A DNA stretch of 64,000 nucleotides from Arthrobacter sp. Alg241-R88 (GTDB taxonomy: Bacteria > Actinomycetota > Actinomycetes > Actinomycetales > Micrococcaceae). The notes below the pieces were generated by a model. It worked only from the letters and a program-made list of their open reading frames with translations, was not told the DNA's origin and did not search any database. The position numbers and the translations under genes were made by a program. Location of the stretch: positions 767,345-831,344 of the forward strand of contig NZ_UNRG01000002.1 in the NCBI RefSeq assembly GCF_900537115.1, written 5' to 3'. The stretch's first letter is position 1, and every line of letters starts with the position of its first letter. This document shows positions 8,012 to 16,837 of the stretch, in pieces.

Positions 8012-8893
8012 TCAACCGCGCACCGCTCCGGAGAGGGCGAACGGGCTGCCGGCACCCTTGGCAACAATGACGTACAGGGCAAGGACCGGCAGTGAGTACA
8101 GGATGGAGAACGCGGCCAGCTGGCCGTAGGCGACTGCTCCGTGCTGTCCGAAGAAAGTGAAGATGGACACGGCGGCGGGCTGGTTCGCCTCGGACAGGAG
8201 CAACACGAAGGGGACAAAGAAGTTCCCCCAGGCCTGGATGAACACAAAGATGAACACCACGCCCAGGCCCTGCCGCATGAGCGGCAGGACGATGGTGCGC
8301 AGTGCGGTCATCCTCGACGCGCCGTCCACCCACGCCGCTTCCTCCAGGGATGCCGGCACCGCATCCATAAAGTTCCTGGTCATCCAGATGGCCATGGGCA
8401 GGGCTGTGGCCGCCATAAAAAGGATGGTGGCCGGCATCGAGTCCAGCAGTTCCAGCTGCACGAACAGTCCATAGACCGGCACCATGATTGCCGTGATGGG
8501 CAGGCAGGTGCCGAACAGGACGGTGTACATAAACGGAGTGTTGAACCTGGACCTGTAGCGGGAGAGCGGATAGGCGGCCAGCACGGCTGCCACAAGGGTG
8601 ACGGCGGCGGTGCCGGTGGAGAGCACCAGGCTGTTCCACAGCGGCTGGAGCAGCAGCGCGGGTGTCATGATGGCGGCAAAGTTCTCCAGGCCGGCCTGGG
8701 CCGGCACCCGGGTTTCGTGGCTGGCGTCGGCGTCCAGTGAGGCCAGGACCAGCCAGAGCAGCGGCAGCAGGAAACACGCACCAAGCAACAGCAGGGCCAC
8801 ATCTGCGGGAGTACTGCTGCGGTACGGCCCGCGGGTCCGGGCGGTAGCTTCGCCGGGAGGAACAACCCTTGAAGCTTTGGCGGGCGCGGTCAT
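8012..8893 (-). CDS. Carbohydrate ABC transporter permease (MalG-type)
   Basis: This 293-aa inner-membrane subunit has about six membrane helices and the EAA loop that docks the ATPase, here EEAAWVDGASRMTALRTIVL around residues 185-205. The spacing of that loop from the C-terminus fits the MalG/LacG class of sugar permeases. It overlaps the upstream permease gene by 4 nt (ATGA) and ends the three-gene transport operon. No ATPase gene follows, so a shared MsmK/MsiK-type ATPase encoded elsewhere probably energises it, as in other actinobacteria (inference). The sugar is unknown. Confidence 0.9.
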   Translation of the reverse strand: MTAPAKASRVVPPGEATARTRGPYRSSTPADVALLLLGACFLLPLLWLVLASLDADASHETRVPAQAGLENFAAIMTPALLLQPLWNSLVLSTGTAAVTLVAAVLAAYPLSRYRSRFNTPFMYTVLFGTCLPITAIMVPVYGLFVQLELLDSMPATILFMAATALPMAIWMTRNFMDAVPASLEEAAWVDGASRMTALRTIVLPLMRQGLGVVFIFVFIQAWGNFFVPFVLLLSEANQPAAVSIFTFFGQHGAVAYGQLAAFSILYSLPVLALYVIVAKGAGSPFALSGAVRG

Positions 8894-9771
8894 CGCTTCG
8901 ACTCCCGAAGCAGCCGGATGTAGACGGCGCCAAAGACCGCTCCGATGAGGATCAGCACAGTAGCCACGGCAGTGCCGTAACCGATGTCACCGAACCTAAA
9001 GGCCTCCTGGTAGGCCAGGATGGGCAGTGTGCTGCTCGCATTGGCCGGGCCGCCTGCGGTCATCACCCAGATCAGGGTGAAGACCGCCAACGTCTGCAGG
9101 GTGATCAGCATCAGGTTGGTGGCGATGCTCCCCCGGATCATGGGCAGGGTGATGTAGGCAAGCCGTTGCCAGCCCCCGGCGCCGTCCATCTGAGCGGCTT
9201 CAGCCACTTCCGACGGAACGTCATTCAGGGCCGCCCTGTACACCAGCATGGAAAAGGCAGTGCCGCGCCAGATGTTGGCCAGCACTACCGCCGCCATGGG
9301 CCAGGAATAGAGCCAGTCTGGCTGGTCCAGCCCCAGGCCGCCCAGCAGCTGGTTAAGAGTCCCGTCACGGCTGAAGTAGGCATAGGCGGCAAAGGCAGCG
9401 ACGATTTCGGGAAGCACCCAGGCGGCCACCACCGTTGTTCCAACCACGGCAGACACGGCCCGGCGTGCGCGGCGCATGAGCACCGCAAGTGCCAGCCCCA
9501 GCAGGTTCTGCCCCAGGACCGCGGACCCAAGAACGAACAGCACGGTCAGCCCCAGGGAAAGGGGAAACACGGGATCCACGAGGAGCCGCTGGTAGTTCTC
9601 CAGCCCGATCCAGTCAGGATTGCGCGCGTTCCGGCCTGTCAGGCCCGCATTTGTGAAGGACGCGTGGAGGGCCCACAGCACGGGACCGGCGAGAAAAACC
9701 GCCAGGAGCACGACGGCAGGCAGGACTGGCAGGTACCGCAGCAGCCCGCGTACCCCGGTTTGGGCCGCCAC
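8890..9771 (-). CDS. Carbohydrate ABC transporter permease (MalF/UgpA-type)
   Basis: The 293-aa protein has six predicted membrane helices and the EAA loop EVAEAAQMDGAGGWQRLAYI near residue 190. It is the heterodimer partner of the following MalG-type permease. The GTG start at 9771 lies 3 bp after the binding-protein stop, with GGAAG a few bases upstream inside that gene. The length is typical for the short MalF class lacking the large periplasmic loop. Substrate cannot be told from the sequence. Confidence 0.9.
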   Translation of the reverse strand: MAAQTGVRGLLRYLPVLPAVVLLAVFLAGPVLWALHASFTNAGLTGRNARNPDWIGLENYQRLLVDPVFPLSLGLTVLFVLGSAVLGQNLLGLALAVLMRRARRAVSAVVGTTVVAAWVLPEIVAAFAAYAYFSRDGTLNQLLGGLGLDQPDWLYSWPMAAVVLANIWRGTAFSMLVYRAALNDVPSEVAEAAQMDGAGGWQRLAYITLPMIRGSIATNLMLITLQTLAVFTLIWVMTAGGPANASSTLPILAYQEAFRFGDIGYGTAVATVLILIGAVFGAVYIRLLRESKR

Positions 9772-9774
9772 CGT

Positions 9775-11127
9775 TTACTTCCGGATGGTGTTGTCGCCAC
9801 CCACGATGTCCGCCACCGCAGCATCATAATCTGACGCTGCCTGTTCCGGTGACCGGGCACCGGTAATCACGGCCTCAGTTGCCTCCTGGACTGCCGCGGA
9901 AATTCGAGGGTAATCGGATGTTGCAGGGCGGTAGCGCGTCACCGAGACGAGTTCGGAGACGTCCTTCACGAACGGATTCGCGGACTGGTAACCGGAGTCC
10001 TCCGCGACGTCGCTGCGGACCGCGATCTGCGAACTGTCGAGCGTGAAGGCCAGTGAGTTATCGCGGTTCATTGCTGTGCTGAGGAAGCTGAACGCCAGGT
10101 CGGGCTCTTTTGTCCCGGCACCGATCGCCAGCGTCCAGCCGCCCGACATGCTCACCGCTCCGGGGCCGCCGCCGTCCTGCGTGGGGAACGGGGCAACACC
10201 CATGTCCTGCTCATAGCCCGGCCATTCGTAGCTGCCGCCGTCCTGCCAGAACGACGGCGCATAGGAGCCTTCCACAGTGGCGCCCAGCTTCGCGTTCGGG
10301 AACCATTCCCCGAACACCTTCTTCCACACGTTCGCATCCAGCGCCTCTGCCGGGGTGACGGCGAGTCCTTCGTCATAGAGGGTCTTGAGGAAAGCCAGGG
10401 AGTCGGTAAAACCGGCGGAACCCACTACCCACTTCTTTGTTTCCTCGTCGTACAGCATGGACCCTGTTCCGTAGAGCAGTTCGTAGAATCCCTGCATTAC
10501 GGTGCCTTCACCGGTGCCCTTGCCGGCATACATGTTGAACGGAACCACCGAAGGATCGTTCGCCTTGATCTTCCGGGCAGTGTCCAGGATCTCCTGCCAG
10601 TTGCGCGGCTGCCAGGGAAGGGTGATCCCGGCGGCTTCGAAGACCTTCCGGTTGTACCAGATGGCCCGGGTGTCGGTTCCCAGCGGCACCGCGTAGGTCC
10701 CGCCGTCGTCCGCCCGCCCTGCCGCCTTGGCGCCGTCGTCGAACTTGTCCCAGTCCTCCCAGCCCTCAAGGTGGCTGTCCAGCTTCAGGAGGTAGCCGGC
10801 GTCGACGTCGGAGCGGACCTTGAAGGTGTCTTCGTAGAAGACGTCCGGCGCGGTGGACGGCGACCTCAGGGCGAGGGCCAGCTTGGTGCCGTAGTCGTCG
10901 TCGTTCCCCTGGATGGGCTGCAGTTCAACCGTCACTCCCTGGTTTGCAGCCTCGAACTCCTGTTTGGCTGCCTGGAACATGGTCTCCAGGGCGGTGAAGG
11001 AGTCGGTCTTCTGATAGACCACCTTGAGCGTTTTTGATCCATCCTCGGGAGCACCGGGCGTGCAGGCCGTCAAAACGACCAGTGCGGAAGCGATCAGGGA
11101 CATGGTCTTCAAGGCCGGGCCACGCAT
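9775..11127 (-). CDS. Sugar ABC transporter substrate-binding lipoprotein
   Basis: This 450-aa extracellular lipoprotein captures the sugar for the two downstream permeases. The start at 11127 gives MRGPALKTMSLIASALVVL followed by the lipobox LTAC, with the lipidated Cys at residue 22. The mature part is a family-1 extracellular solute-binding protein (for example YAVPLGTDTRAIWYN and MSGGWTLAIGAGTKEPD). The frame opens earlier at 11223, but that part is not a signal peptide; GGAG precedes 11127. The gene sits 111 bp after the ROK regulator with its own good promoter. Confidence 0.92.
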   Translation of the reverse strand: MRGPALKTMSLIASALVVLTACTPGAPEDGSKTLKVVYQKTDSFTALETMFQAAKQEFEAANQGVTVELQPIQGNDDDYGTKLALALRSPSTAPDVFYEDTFKVRSDVDAGYLLKLDSHLEGWEDWDKFDDGAKAAGRADDGGTYAVPLGTDTRAIWYNRKVFEAAGITLPWQPRNWQEILDTARKIKANDPSVVPFNMYAGKGTGEGTVMQGFYELLYGTGSMLYDEETKKWVVGSAGFTDSLAFLKTLYDEGLAVTPAEALDANVWKKVFGEWFPNAKLGATVEGSYAPSFWQDGGSYEWPGYEQDMGVAPFPTQDGGGPGAVSMSGGWTLAIGAGTKEPDLAFSFLSTAMNRDNSLAFTLDSSQIAVRSDVAEDSGYQSANPFVKDVSELVSVTRYRPATSDYPRISAAVQEATEAVITGARSPEQAASDYDAAVADIVGGDNTIRK

Positions 11128-11152
11128 GGTGCTCCATTCGATCAATGGCTGC

Positions 11153-11174
11153 GGGGCCCTTGTCAGCGGGCCCC
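11153..11174 (-). repeat. Inverted repeat in the sugar-operon leader
   Basis: GGGGCCC and its exact complement GGGCCCC flank an 8-nt spacer between the predicted start point and the binding-protein gene. It could be an operator for the adjacent ROK protein or an RNA hairpin; nothing decides between these. Confidence 0.4.
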
Positions 11175-11194
11175 CCAGCCGCGGCAATACGCAA

Positions 11195-11223
11195 ATGCTA
11201 GATCCGTGCCCGGCCCCAGGCAA
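11195..11223 (-). promoter_or_regulatory. Promoter of the sugar ABC operon
   Basis: On the minus strand TTGCCT (11223-11218) is followed after exactly 17 nt by TAGCAT (11200-11195). This is a good sigma-70-type promoter pointing at the binding-protein gene about 70 bp downstream. Confidence 0.6.
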
Positions 11224-11238
11224 GGGCAGGGCACCCCC

Positions 11239-12492
11239 TCAGCTCTCCAGCAGGAGCCTCTGGGCGCGGGGAGCCAGTGTGTGTTCCAGAACCAGCGACG
11301 CTGCGCCGATGGCCCCCACGTCCTCCCCCACACCGGTCCCCACCACCTCGATGGGATGGATCAGCCGGGTGTCGCTGTTGGCATCGAGCAGGGCCGGAAT
11401 TTTCTCGAGGTAGCGTTCTGCAAGCCGGCTCCAGAACGGTCCGCCGAACACCACCCGCTCCACGTCCAGGGTATTGGTCACCACGGAAGCTGCCCGTGCG
11501 ACCAGCACTGCGGACTTGTCGATGATGGCAAGCGCCTGTTCATTTCCCTCGTCGGCAAGGTCGCACAGCGCGGAGAAGCTCTGCTGGATTTCGGCCCCGC
11601 TGTTGCCCGACCGGGAGCCGTCAAGGATACCGGCGGCTTCGGCCTCCGCCACGAGTACCTGCGGGATGCAGGAAGACTTTACACACCCGCGCAGGCCGCA
11701 GTCGCACGGCGGACCGTCCGGATCCACCACGATATGGCCGATCTCCCCAGCGTTGCCGGACGTGCCCCGGACCACTTCGTCGTTAAGGACGATCCCGCAG
11801 CCAATTCCGGTGCCCATGTACATAAAGATGAAGCTGCCCGCACCGCTCGGGCCGCCGGCCCAGGTTTCCGCAACGGCCGCACTGGTGACGTCCTTGTCCA
11901 TGAGCACCGAGTAGCCGGTGGCTTCGGACAGCGCATTGCGCAGTTCCACCCTGTCCCAGCCCGGGAGGAGCGGCGGGTCCACCACGGTGCCGTTATCAAG
12001 GTCGATGGGGCCGGGAGCCGCCACGCCAAGGCCGGCGATCCTGTCCCTGTCCACGCCGGAATCCTCCACCAGCTGGGAGATCTCGGCGGCGAGGGTGGCA
12101 ATAACGGCGGAAGGATCGTTTCCGCCGGGTGTCTTGATCCGGGAGTGCTGTACCACCGCGCCCACGAGGTCAAGGACCACGAACGTGGCCACTGCGGGGT
12201 CGAGGTGCACACCGACGGCGAACATGCCGCCCGGATTGAGGCGGAGGATGGTGCGGGGCTTACCGGGACCGCTGCCCTCCTTGCCTGCCTCAACAATGAG
12301 GTTCTGGTCCAGCAGGCGGCGGGAAATATTGGAGATGGTCTGCGGCGAAAGGCCCACGATCTGGGCGAGCTCCACCCTGCTGAGCCCGCCGGATGAGCGG
12401 CGCACGGCGTCGAGGATCACCGTCAGGTTGAAGTCACCCATCCGGGGCAGGTTGGTGCCGCGCCTTGGTGAGGATTGGCGGATCTCAGTCAC
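11239..12492 (-). CDS. ROK-family transcriptional regulator
   Basis: The 417-aa repressor-type protein has an N-terminal winged helix-turn-helix (LSRVELAQIVGLSPQTISNI, residues 37-56). A ROK sugar-kinase-like fold follows, with the zinc-binding cluster CDCGLRGCVKSSC (about residues 268-280) preceded by EIGHIVVDPDG. It probably senses a sugar and controls the adjacent ABC operon. The GTG start at 12492 follows GAAGGGGAC. Whether the kinase fold retains catalysis cannot be told. Confidence 0.88.
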   Translation of the reverse strand: MTEIRQSSPRRGTNLPRMGDFNLTVILDAVRRSSGGLSRVELAQIVGLSPQTISNISRRLLDQNLIVEAGKEGSGPGKPRTILRLNPGGMFAVGVHLDPAVATFVVLDLVGAVVQHSRIKTPGGNDPSAVIATLAAEISQLVEDSGVDRDRIAGLGVAAPGPIDLDNGTVVDPPLLPGWDRVELRNALSEATGYSVLMDKDVTSAAVAETWAGGPSGAGSFIFMYMGTGIGCGIVLNDEVVRGTSGNAGEIGHIVVDPDGPPCDCGLRGCVKSSCIPQVLVAEAEAAGILDGSRSGNSGAEIQQSFSALCDLADEGNEQALAIIDKSAVLVARAASVVTNTLDVERVVFGGPFWSRLAERYLEKIPALLDANSDTRLIHPIEVVGTGVGEDVGAIGAASLVLEHTLAPRAQRLLLES

Positions 12493-12635
12493 GGCGTCCC
12501 CTTCGTCTCCGGCACATAGTTACTGATGTCTGAATCGTACGTTACGCACAGGCGCAGACCCATAGGAGCGGACGACGGCGCGGCGCAGCTTTGGCCGGCC
12601 TTCTCTGATGGCTGTGCCTGCTTACCCGAGCATGA

Positions 12636-13844
12636 TCACCGCGGGCTGCGGCGGGTGCTTAAGGTCACGGTGAATTTGGGGTTTTGGCCTTTCACCACGG
12701 TGGGGCCAACGTGCCGCTCGAGCGCGGGGAGGTAGGCCAGGTGGCGGTTGAAAACGGTCCACAGCTCCCCGCCGGGGGCAAGCACGCGGCCCGCTGCTTC
12801 GATCAGTTTCAGGCCCGCTCCTGCATGGACGCCGGCGCCTACGTGGAAGGGCGGATTCAGCAGTATCAGGTCCGCGCTCCCAGCAGGCAGGGTGCCCATG
12901 GCGTCGTCCTGCAGGGCGCGGACCTGCCCCGCCAGGCCGTTGGCCCGGGCAGTTGCGAGTGCAGATGCCACGGCGGCGGCGGACTGGTCGGTGGCGGTGA
13001 CTGTGGAGCGGGGATGCTGCCGGGCGTACATCGCGGCAAGGATTCCCGTGCCGCAGCCCAGGTCGATGGCGTGCTGCGCCGGCCGCATGGACGGCAGGAA
13101 CGTCAGCAGGAACCGGGTACCGATATCCAGCCGCGGCCCGGCAAAGACGGCGCCGTGGGCTGCGACGTCAAGATCGATCTCGGGCAGGTGCTCGATGACG
13201 GGAAAGCGCTCCGGACCCCCGCTCCCCTGCCCGCCGGTGGCCACGATCACCCTGGACTTCTGCCTGGCGAGCTGCGGCGTGACCGACCTGAAGTGGCGCT
13301 CGAGGACGGCGTTCATGCCCAGGGACATGTGCTTTACGCGGCCGCCCGCCAGGAGCACCACCTCCGGGGAGGCGTAGGCGGCCACTGCTGCCGCAATTTC
13401 GTCCAGCTCCGCAAGGGTCTTTGGCAGCTGCAGCAGGACAGTCCCGGCGTCCTCGAGGAGTTCGCGTCCGAGGGGAAGCTGGGTAAAGGGCAGGCTGCCC
13501 CCTGCCCCGTTTCCGAGTACCGCGGCGGCATTGAGCCGCAACGCCTGCTCACCGGTGATGAGGTCCTGGTGCACCCGGACCGCGCCGGGATCGAGGACTG
13601 CAAGGGCACCCAGGGTCAGGGCGCCGTAGCGGTCACCGATGACCGCCACTGTGCTTCCGGCTGAGACGTGCGCGGCGGCCGAATCAAGCAGCAGCCGGTC
13701 TGTGGCATCCCATGCCTGCAGGTTGGTCGCTTCGACGTCCGGCCGCCGCCGGAGTACCGGAAGGACCTCTTCAAGAGTCTTTAGTGCCACTGTTCCTGCC
13801 GCCTTGTAGTGTTTGCCCTGGCCCGGCCCCGCCGTCAGCCCCAA
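12636..13844 (-). CDS. RsmC/RlmG-like rRNA guanine-N2 methyltransferase
   Basis: The product (402 aa from a TTG start) is a class I SAM methyltransferase of the RsmC/RlmG type. It has a degenerate N-terminal methyltransferase-like domain and a C-terminal catalytic one with IDLGCGTGILAA (SAM site) and LILLNPPFHVG, the NPPF motif of N2-guanine and N6-adenine methyltransferases. Such enzymes methylate a guanine in 16S or 23S rRNA. The start is uncertain: TTG 13844 overlaps the upstream stop by 10 nt with AGGACGG before it, while GTG 13790 is an alternative. The frame is open far upstream, but there it only shadows the monooxygenase gene. Confidence 0.82.
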   Translation of the reverse strand: MGLTAGPGQGKHYKAAGTVALKTLEEVLPVLRRRPDVEATNLQAWDATDRLLLDSAAAHVSAGSTVAVIGDRYGALTLGALAVLDPGAVRVHQDLITGEQALRLNAAAVLGNGAGGSLPFTQLPLGRELLEDAGTVLLQLPKTLAELDEIAAAVAAYASPEVVLLAGGRVKHMSLGMNAVLERHFRSVTPQLARQKSRVIVATGGQGSGGPERFPVIEHLPEIDLDVAAHGAVFAGPRLDIGTRFLLTFLPSMRPAQHAIDLGCGTGILAAMYARQHPRSTVTATDQSAAAVASALATARANGLAGQVRALQDDAMGTLPAGSADLILLNPPFHVGAGVHAGAGLKLIEAAGRVLAPGGELWTVFNRHLAYLPALERHVGPTVVKGQNPKFTVTLSTRRSPR

Positions 13845-14917
13845 TTTACCGTCCTGGCGGACGGCCGGATCCCCGGCAGTTTCAGAATGGCAGCTACCGC
13901 AGCACGGCCCGCCCGGTTGGCACCGATGGTTGACGACGACGGCCCGTAGCCCACCAGATGGACCCGAGGCTCGGCTGCCACCTGTGTACCGTCCATGGCG
14001 ATTCCCCCGCCCGGTCCACGAAGGTGCAGCGGCGCGAGATGCTCCAGTTCGGCCCGGAACCCGGTGGCCCACAGGATCACATCTGCCGCCTGGACGCGCC
14101 CGTCGGCCAGCCGGACGCCGCCGGGTTCGATGGACGTGAACATGGGCTGCCGGTTGAGCGCTCCTCGTGCTGCCGCCGCCCGGAGAGAGGGCGTCCAGAT
14201 GAGGCCGGTCACCGACACCACGCTTTGCGGCGGCAGGCCCTGGCGCACGCGCTCCTCCACCAGTGCCACGGCATCGTGGCCGGCCCTGGTGTCGAATTCG
14301 GCGTCCCGCCACACCGGCTCCCGCCGGGTGAACCAGCTGGTGGACGTGACACGGGAAATTTCGTCCAGGAGCCCGACGGCGGAAATCCCGCCGCCAACCA
14401 CAATCACATGCTGGCCCGCGAACTCCTCGGCCGAGGCGTAGTCGGCTACATGGAGCTGCCTTCCCCGGAACGTCGACTGTCCGGGATAGATGGGCCAGAA
14501 CGGCCGGGTCCACGTGCCGGTGGCGTTGATGACCGCGGCAGCGCTCCACTCGCCGTTGGACGTGCTGACCAGCAGCCTGCCGGCAGGGTCCGTGTCTTCA
14601 CGGCTGACAGACCTTACTTTCACGGGCCGCTGGACGGACAGGCCCAGTTCCTCCTCATAAGCGCGGAAGTAGCGCGACAGGAACTCCGAGCTCGGTTCCC
14701 TGGGGTCCACGGCGGGCTTGGCGATGCCGGGAAGATCGCTGATGCCGTTCACGGTTGCCATCCGTAGGCTCTTCCACCGGTGCCGCCACGCGCCGCCCGG
14801 ACCTTCCTCGGCGTCGAGCACTGCGAAGTCAAGCCCCCGGCGCTGCAGATGGTAGGCGGCGGAAAGTCCCGCCTGGCCCGCGCCGATAACTACGACGTCG
14901 GCTCGGGCAGGATTCAC
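13835..14917 (-). CDS. Flavin-containing monooxygenase-like NAD(P)/FAD oxidoreductase
   Basis: This 360-aa flavoprotein has an N-terminal FAD-binding motif VVVIGAGQAGLSAAYHL, a second dinucleotide motif HVIVVGGGISAVG near residue 170, and ILWATGFRAELEHL near the C-terminus. This pattern is typical of CzcO/YhhX-type monooxygenases, which oxidise small organic substrates or metals-related compounds; the substrate is unknown. The GTG start lies 6 nt after a TATCAT hexamer. The methyltransferase gene overlaps its end, suggesting coupling. It is divergent from the cyclopropane synthase gene. Confidence 0.85.
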   Translation of the reverse strand: MNPARADVVVIGAGQAGLSAAYHLQRRGLDFAVLDAEEGPGGAWRHRWKSLRMATVNGISDLPGIAKPAVDPREPSSEFLSRYFRAYEEELGLSVQRPVKVRSVSREDTDPAGRLLVSTSNGEWSAAAVINATGTWTRPFWPIYPGQSTFRGRQLHVADYASAEEFAGQHVIVVGGGISAVGLLDEISRVTSTSWFTRREPVWRDAEFDTRAGHDAVALVEERVRQGLPPQSVVSVTGLIWTPSLRAAAARGALNRQPMFTSIEPGGVRLADGRVQAADVILWATGFRAELEHLAPLHLRGPGGGIAMDGTQVAAEPRVHLVGYGPSSSTIGANRAGRAAVAAILKLPGIRPSARTVNWG

Positions 14918-14923
14918 CCACCC

Positions 14924-14929
14924 ATGATA
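14924..14929 (-). promoter_or_regulatory. -10-like hexamer for a leaderless transcript (flavin monooxygenase)
   Basis: TATCAT on the minus strand ends 6 nt before the GTG at 14917; no clear Shine-Dalgarno is present. Confidence 0.45.
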
Positions 14930-14982
14930 GTCGGGCGGGCCTTCCCGGCCTTAGTCTTGGCCCATGGAGACAGGAGGACCAT

Positions 14983-16299
14983 ATGACCACTAGAACCGGA
15001 AACGCAGCACGGCTCGCCAAGGCCTTGGCCATCGTGCTCGGTACTGAGGAAATACCGCTGAGGTTGCGGGCCTGGGACGGTTCCGAGGCCGGGCCGGAGG
15101 GGGCCCCTGTCCTGGAGTTCCGTTCCCGGCGTGCCCTGAGGTGGATGCTTTGGTCGCCCGGACAGCTGGGCCTGAGCCGGGCCTACGTTTCCGGTGACAT
15201 TGATGCGCCCGGGGACGTTTTTGCCGCCTTCAACGCATTGAGCTCGGCCGGTAAGTTTGCAGAGCCCGGTCCGTTCCGGCCGCTCACCGTTGGTGAACTC
15301 TGGACGCTGCTCCGTATCGCCGTGCGGCTGGGAGCGCTGGGCCCCAATCCTGCTCCTCCCCCGGAGGAAGCGCGGGTTGAGCGCAAGGGCAGGCTTCACT
15401 CCCGTCGCAGGGATTCCGCCGCCATCTCCCACCATTACGACGTGGGCAATGACTTCTACGCCCTGGTCCTGGGGCCGTCCATGGTCTACTCCTGCGCCGT
15501 GTGGCCTGAAGAGGAGGACGGCCGGATTCCAGCCGGCGACCGGCTTGCCGAGGGTTTGGACGCCGCCCAGGAGGCCAAGCTGGATCTTGTGTGCCGCAAG
15601 CTTGGGCTTAAGCCGGGGATGCGCGTGCTGGACGTGGGCTGCGGCTGGGGAAGCTTCGCGCTGCATGCTGCGGAAAAGTATGGCGTCACGGTAGTTGGCG
15701 TGACCCTCTCCCAGGAGCAAGCCATCCTTGCGCGTAAGCGTGCCGCAGATTCCGGCCTTACCGAACGAATTGATATCCGGGTGCAGGACTACCGCGATGT
15801 CCGGGACGGGCCCTTCGACGCCATCAGCTCCATTGGAATGTCAGAGCACGTGGGACGGGCAGAGATGCCGCGCTACGCCGCCACGCTGTTCAGCCTGCTG
15901 CGCCCCGGCGGCCGGCTGTTGAACCACGCCATTTCCTGGAACGCCGGCCCCACGGACCCGGACCCACACTCCTTTATCCCCCGGTACGTCTTTCCGGACG
16001 GCGAGATGATCAGCCTGGGCGAGATGTCCACTGCCCTGGAATCAGCCGGTTTCGAGATCCTGGACGTGGAGGCTTTGCGCCGGCATTACGCGCTCACCCT
16101 GCGTGCCTGGGTCAGCCGGCTGGAGGAGCAGTGGGATCAGGCAGTGAAACTGACCAGCCGCGGACGGGCCCTGGTGTGGCGGGTGTATATGGCTTCCAGT
16201 GCCCTCGGCTTTGAGAACGGACTGACGGGCGTCAATCAGGTTCTGGTCCAGCGGCCGGGCGGCGACCCGCCGCCGCTGCGCAGGACGCAGTGGCTGTAA
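14983..16299 (+). CDS. Cyclopropane-fatty-acyl-phospholipid synthase family methyltransferase
   Basis: The 438-aa protein methylates unsaturated fatty acyl chains of membrane lipids using SAM, or belongs to that family. Landmarks: SHHYDVGNDFYALVLG and MVYSCAVW before the SAM site VLDVGCGWGSFALHAAEKYG, then GMSEHVG and SFIPRYVFPDGE, all hallmark CFA-synthase strings. An N-terminal 150-residue region is also typical. AGGAGG sits 6-7 nt before the ATG. It is divergent from the monooxygenase and ends at a strong terminator. Whether the product is a cyclopropane, a methyl branch or another lipid is not clear from sequence. Confidence 0.9.
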   Translation: MTTRTGNAARLAKALAIVLGTEEIPLRLRAWDGSEAGPEGAPVLEFRSRRALRWMLWSPGQLGLSRAYVSGDIDAPGDVFAAFNALSSAGKFAEPGPFRPLTVGELWTLLRIAVRLGALGPNPAPPPEEARVERKGRLHSRRRDSAAISHHYDVGNDFYALVLGPSMVYSCAVWPEEEDGRIPAGDRLAEGLDAAQEAKLDLVCRKLGLKPGMRVLDVGCGWGSFALHAAEKYGVTVVGVTLSQEQAILARKRAADSGLTERIDIRVQDYRDVRDGPFDAISSIGMSEHVGRAEMPRYAATLFSLLRPGGRLLNHAISWNAGPTDPDPHSFIPRYVFPDGEMISLGEMSTALESAGFEILDVEALRRHYALTLRAWVSRLEEQWDQAVKLTSRGRALVWRVYMASSALGFENGLTGVNQVLVQRPGGDPPPLRRTQWL

Positions 16300-16327
16300 G
16301 GACAGGGCGCTGTAACTGCTGAGGAAC

Positions 16328-16364
16328 AAAAAAGGGAACCATCCCTAAGGATGGTTCCCTTTTT
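16328..16364. terminator. Bidirectional terminator
   Basis: GGGAACCATCC and its exact complement surround a CTAA loop, flanked by A and T runs on both sides. It ends the plus-strand synthase transcript and the minus-strand tRNA-Ala transcript. Confidence 0.9.
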
Positions 16365-16392
16365 GCTTCCTCCCTGGCGGGAGGATGACCGG

Positions 16393-16465
16393 TGGAGCTG
16401 AGGGGACTCGAACCCCTGACCCCCTGCATGCCATGCAGGTGCGCTACCAGCTGCGCCACAGCCCC
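16393..16465 (-). tRNA. tRNA-Ala (GGC), copy 1
   Basis: Cloverleaf of 73 nt: acceptor GGGGCTG pairs with CAGCTCC. The anticodon loop ATGGCAT sits on a CCTGC/GCAGG stem, giving anticodon GGC. The T-arm has GGTTCGAGTC. The 3' CCA is not fully encoded. The gene is identical in sequence to the copy at 16650-16722. Confidence 0.97.
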
Positions 16466-16604
16466 GGACTTTGCTTGAGTGGGAGAACGTCCCGCCGAAG
16501 CAACCTGATCAGCTTAATGCACTTTCCCGCCGCGCGCCAATCGGCATGTTCTGCGGTGTGGCGGCGTGCCACCACTGCCGCAGGAGCGGGTTCAGGCGCC
16601 CTGG

Positions 16605-16644
16605 GAACAAAAAATCCGCCGGGATCTACTGATCCCGGCGGATT
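16605..16644 (-). terminator. Terminator after tRNA-Ala copy 2
   Basis: A perfect 14-bp stem (AATCCGCCGGGATC and its complement, 16613-16644) with a 4-nt loop is followed on the minus strand by a T-run. It lies 5 bp after the tRNA end. Confidence 0.9.
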
Positions 16645-16649
16645 ATTGG

Positions 16650-16722
16650 TGGAGCTGAGGGGACTCGAACCCCTGACCCCCTGCATGCCATGCAGGTGCG
16701 CTACCAGCTGCGCCACAGCCCC
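16650..16722 (-). tRNA. tRNA-Ala (GGC), copy 2
   Basis: Identical to the copy at 16393-16465, with the same strand, anticodon and length. Each copy has its own terminator, so both are probably transcribed separately. Confidence 0.97.
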
Positions 16723-16837
16723 GAACTATTGCCGCTCTACGAGCTTTTCTTCCGGGTTTCCCCGGAGCAACTCAAATATCTTAGAACAGCAATTCCGAAA
16801 ATTCCAAATCGGGCATATTCCGCTGGTTCCCGCGCAT

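Noticed and set aside
12636..14549. 637-codon form of the methyltransferase
   Set aside because: The first 235 codons only shadow the flavin monooxygenase gene.
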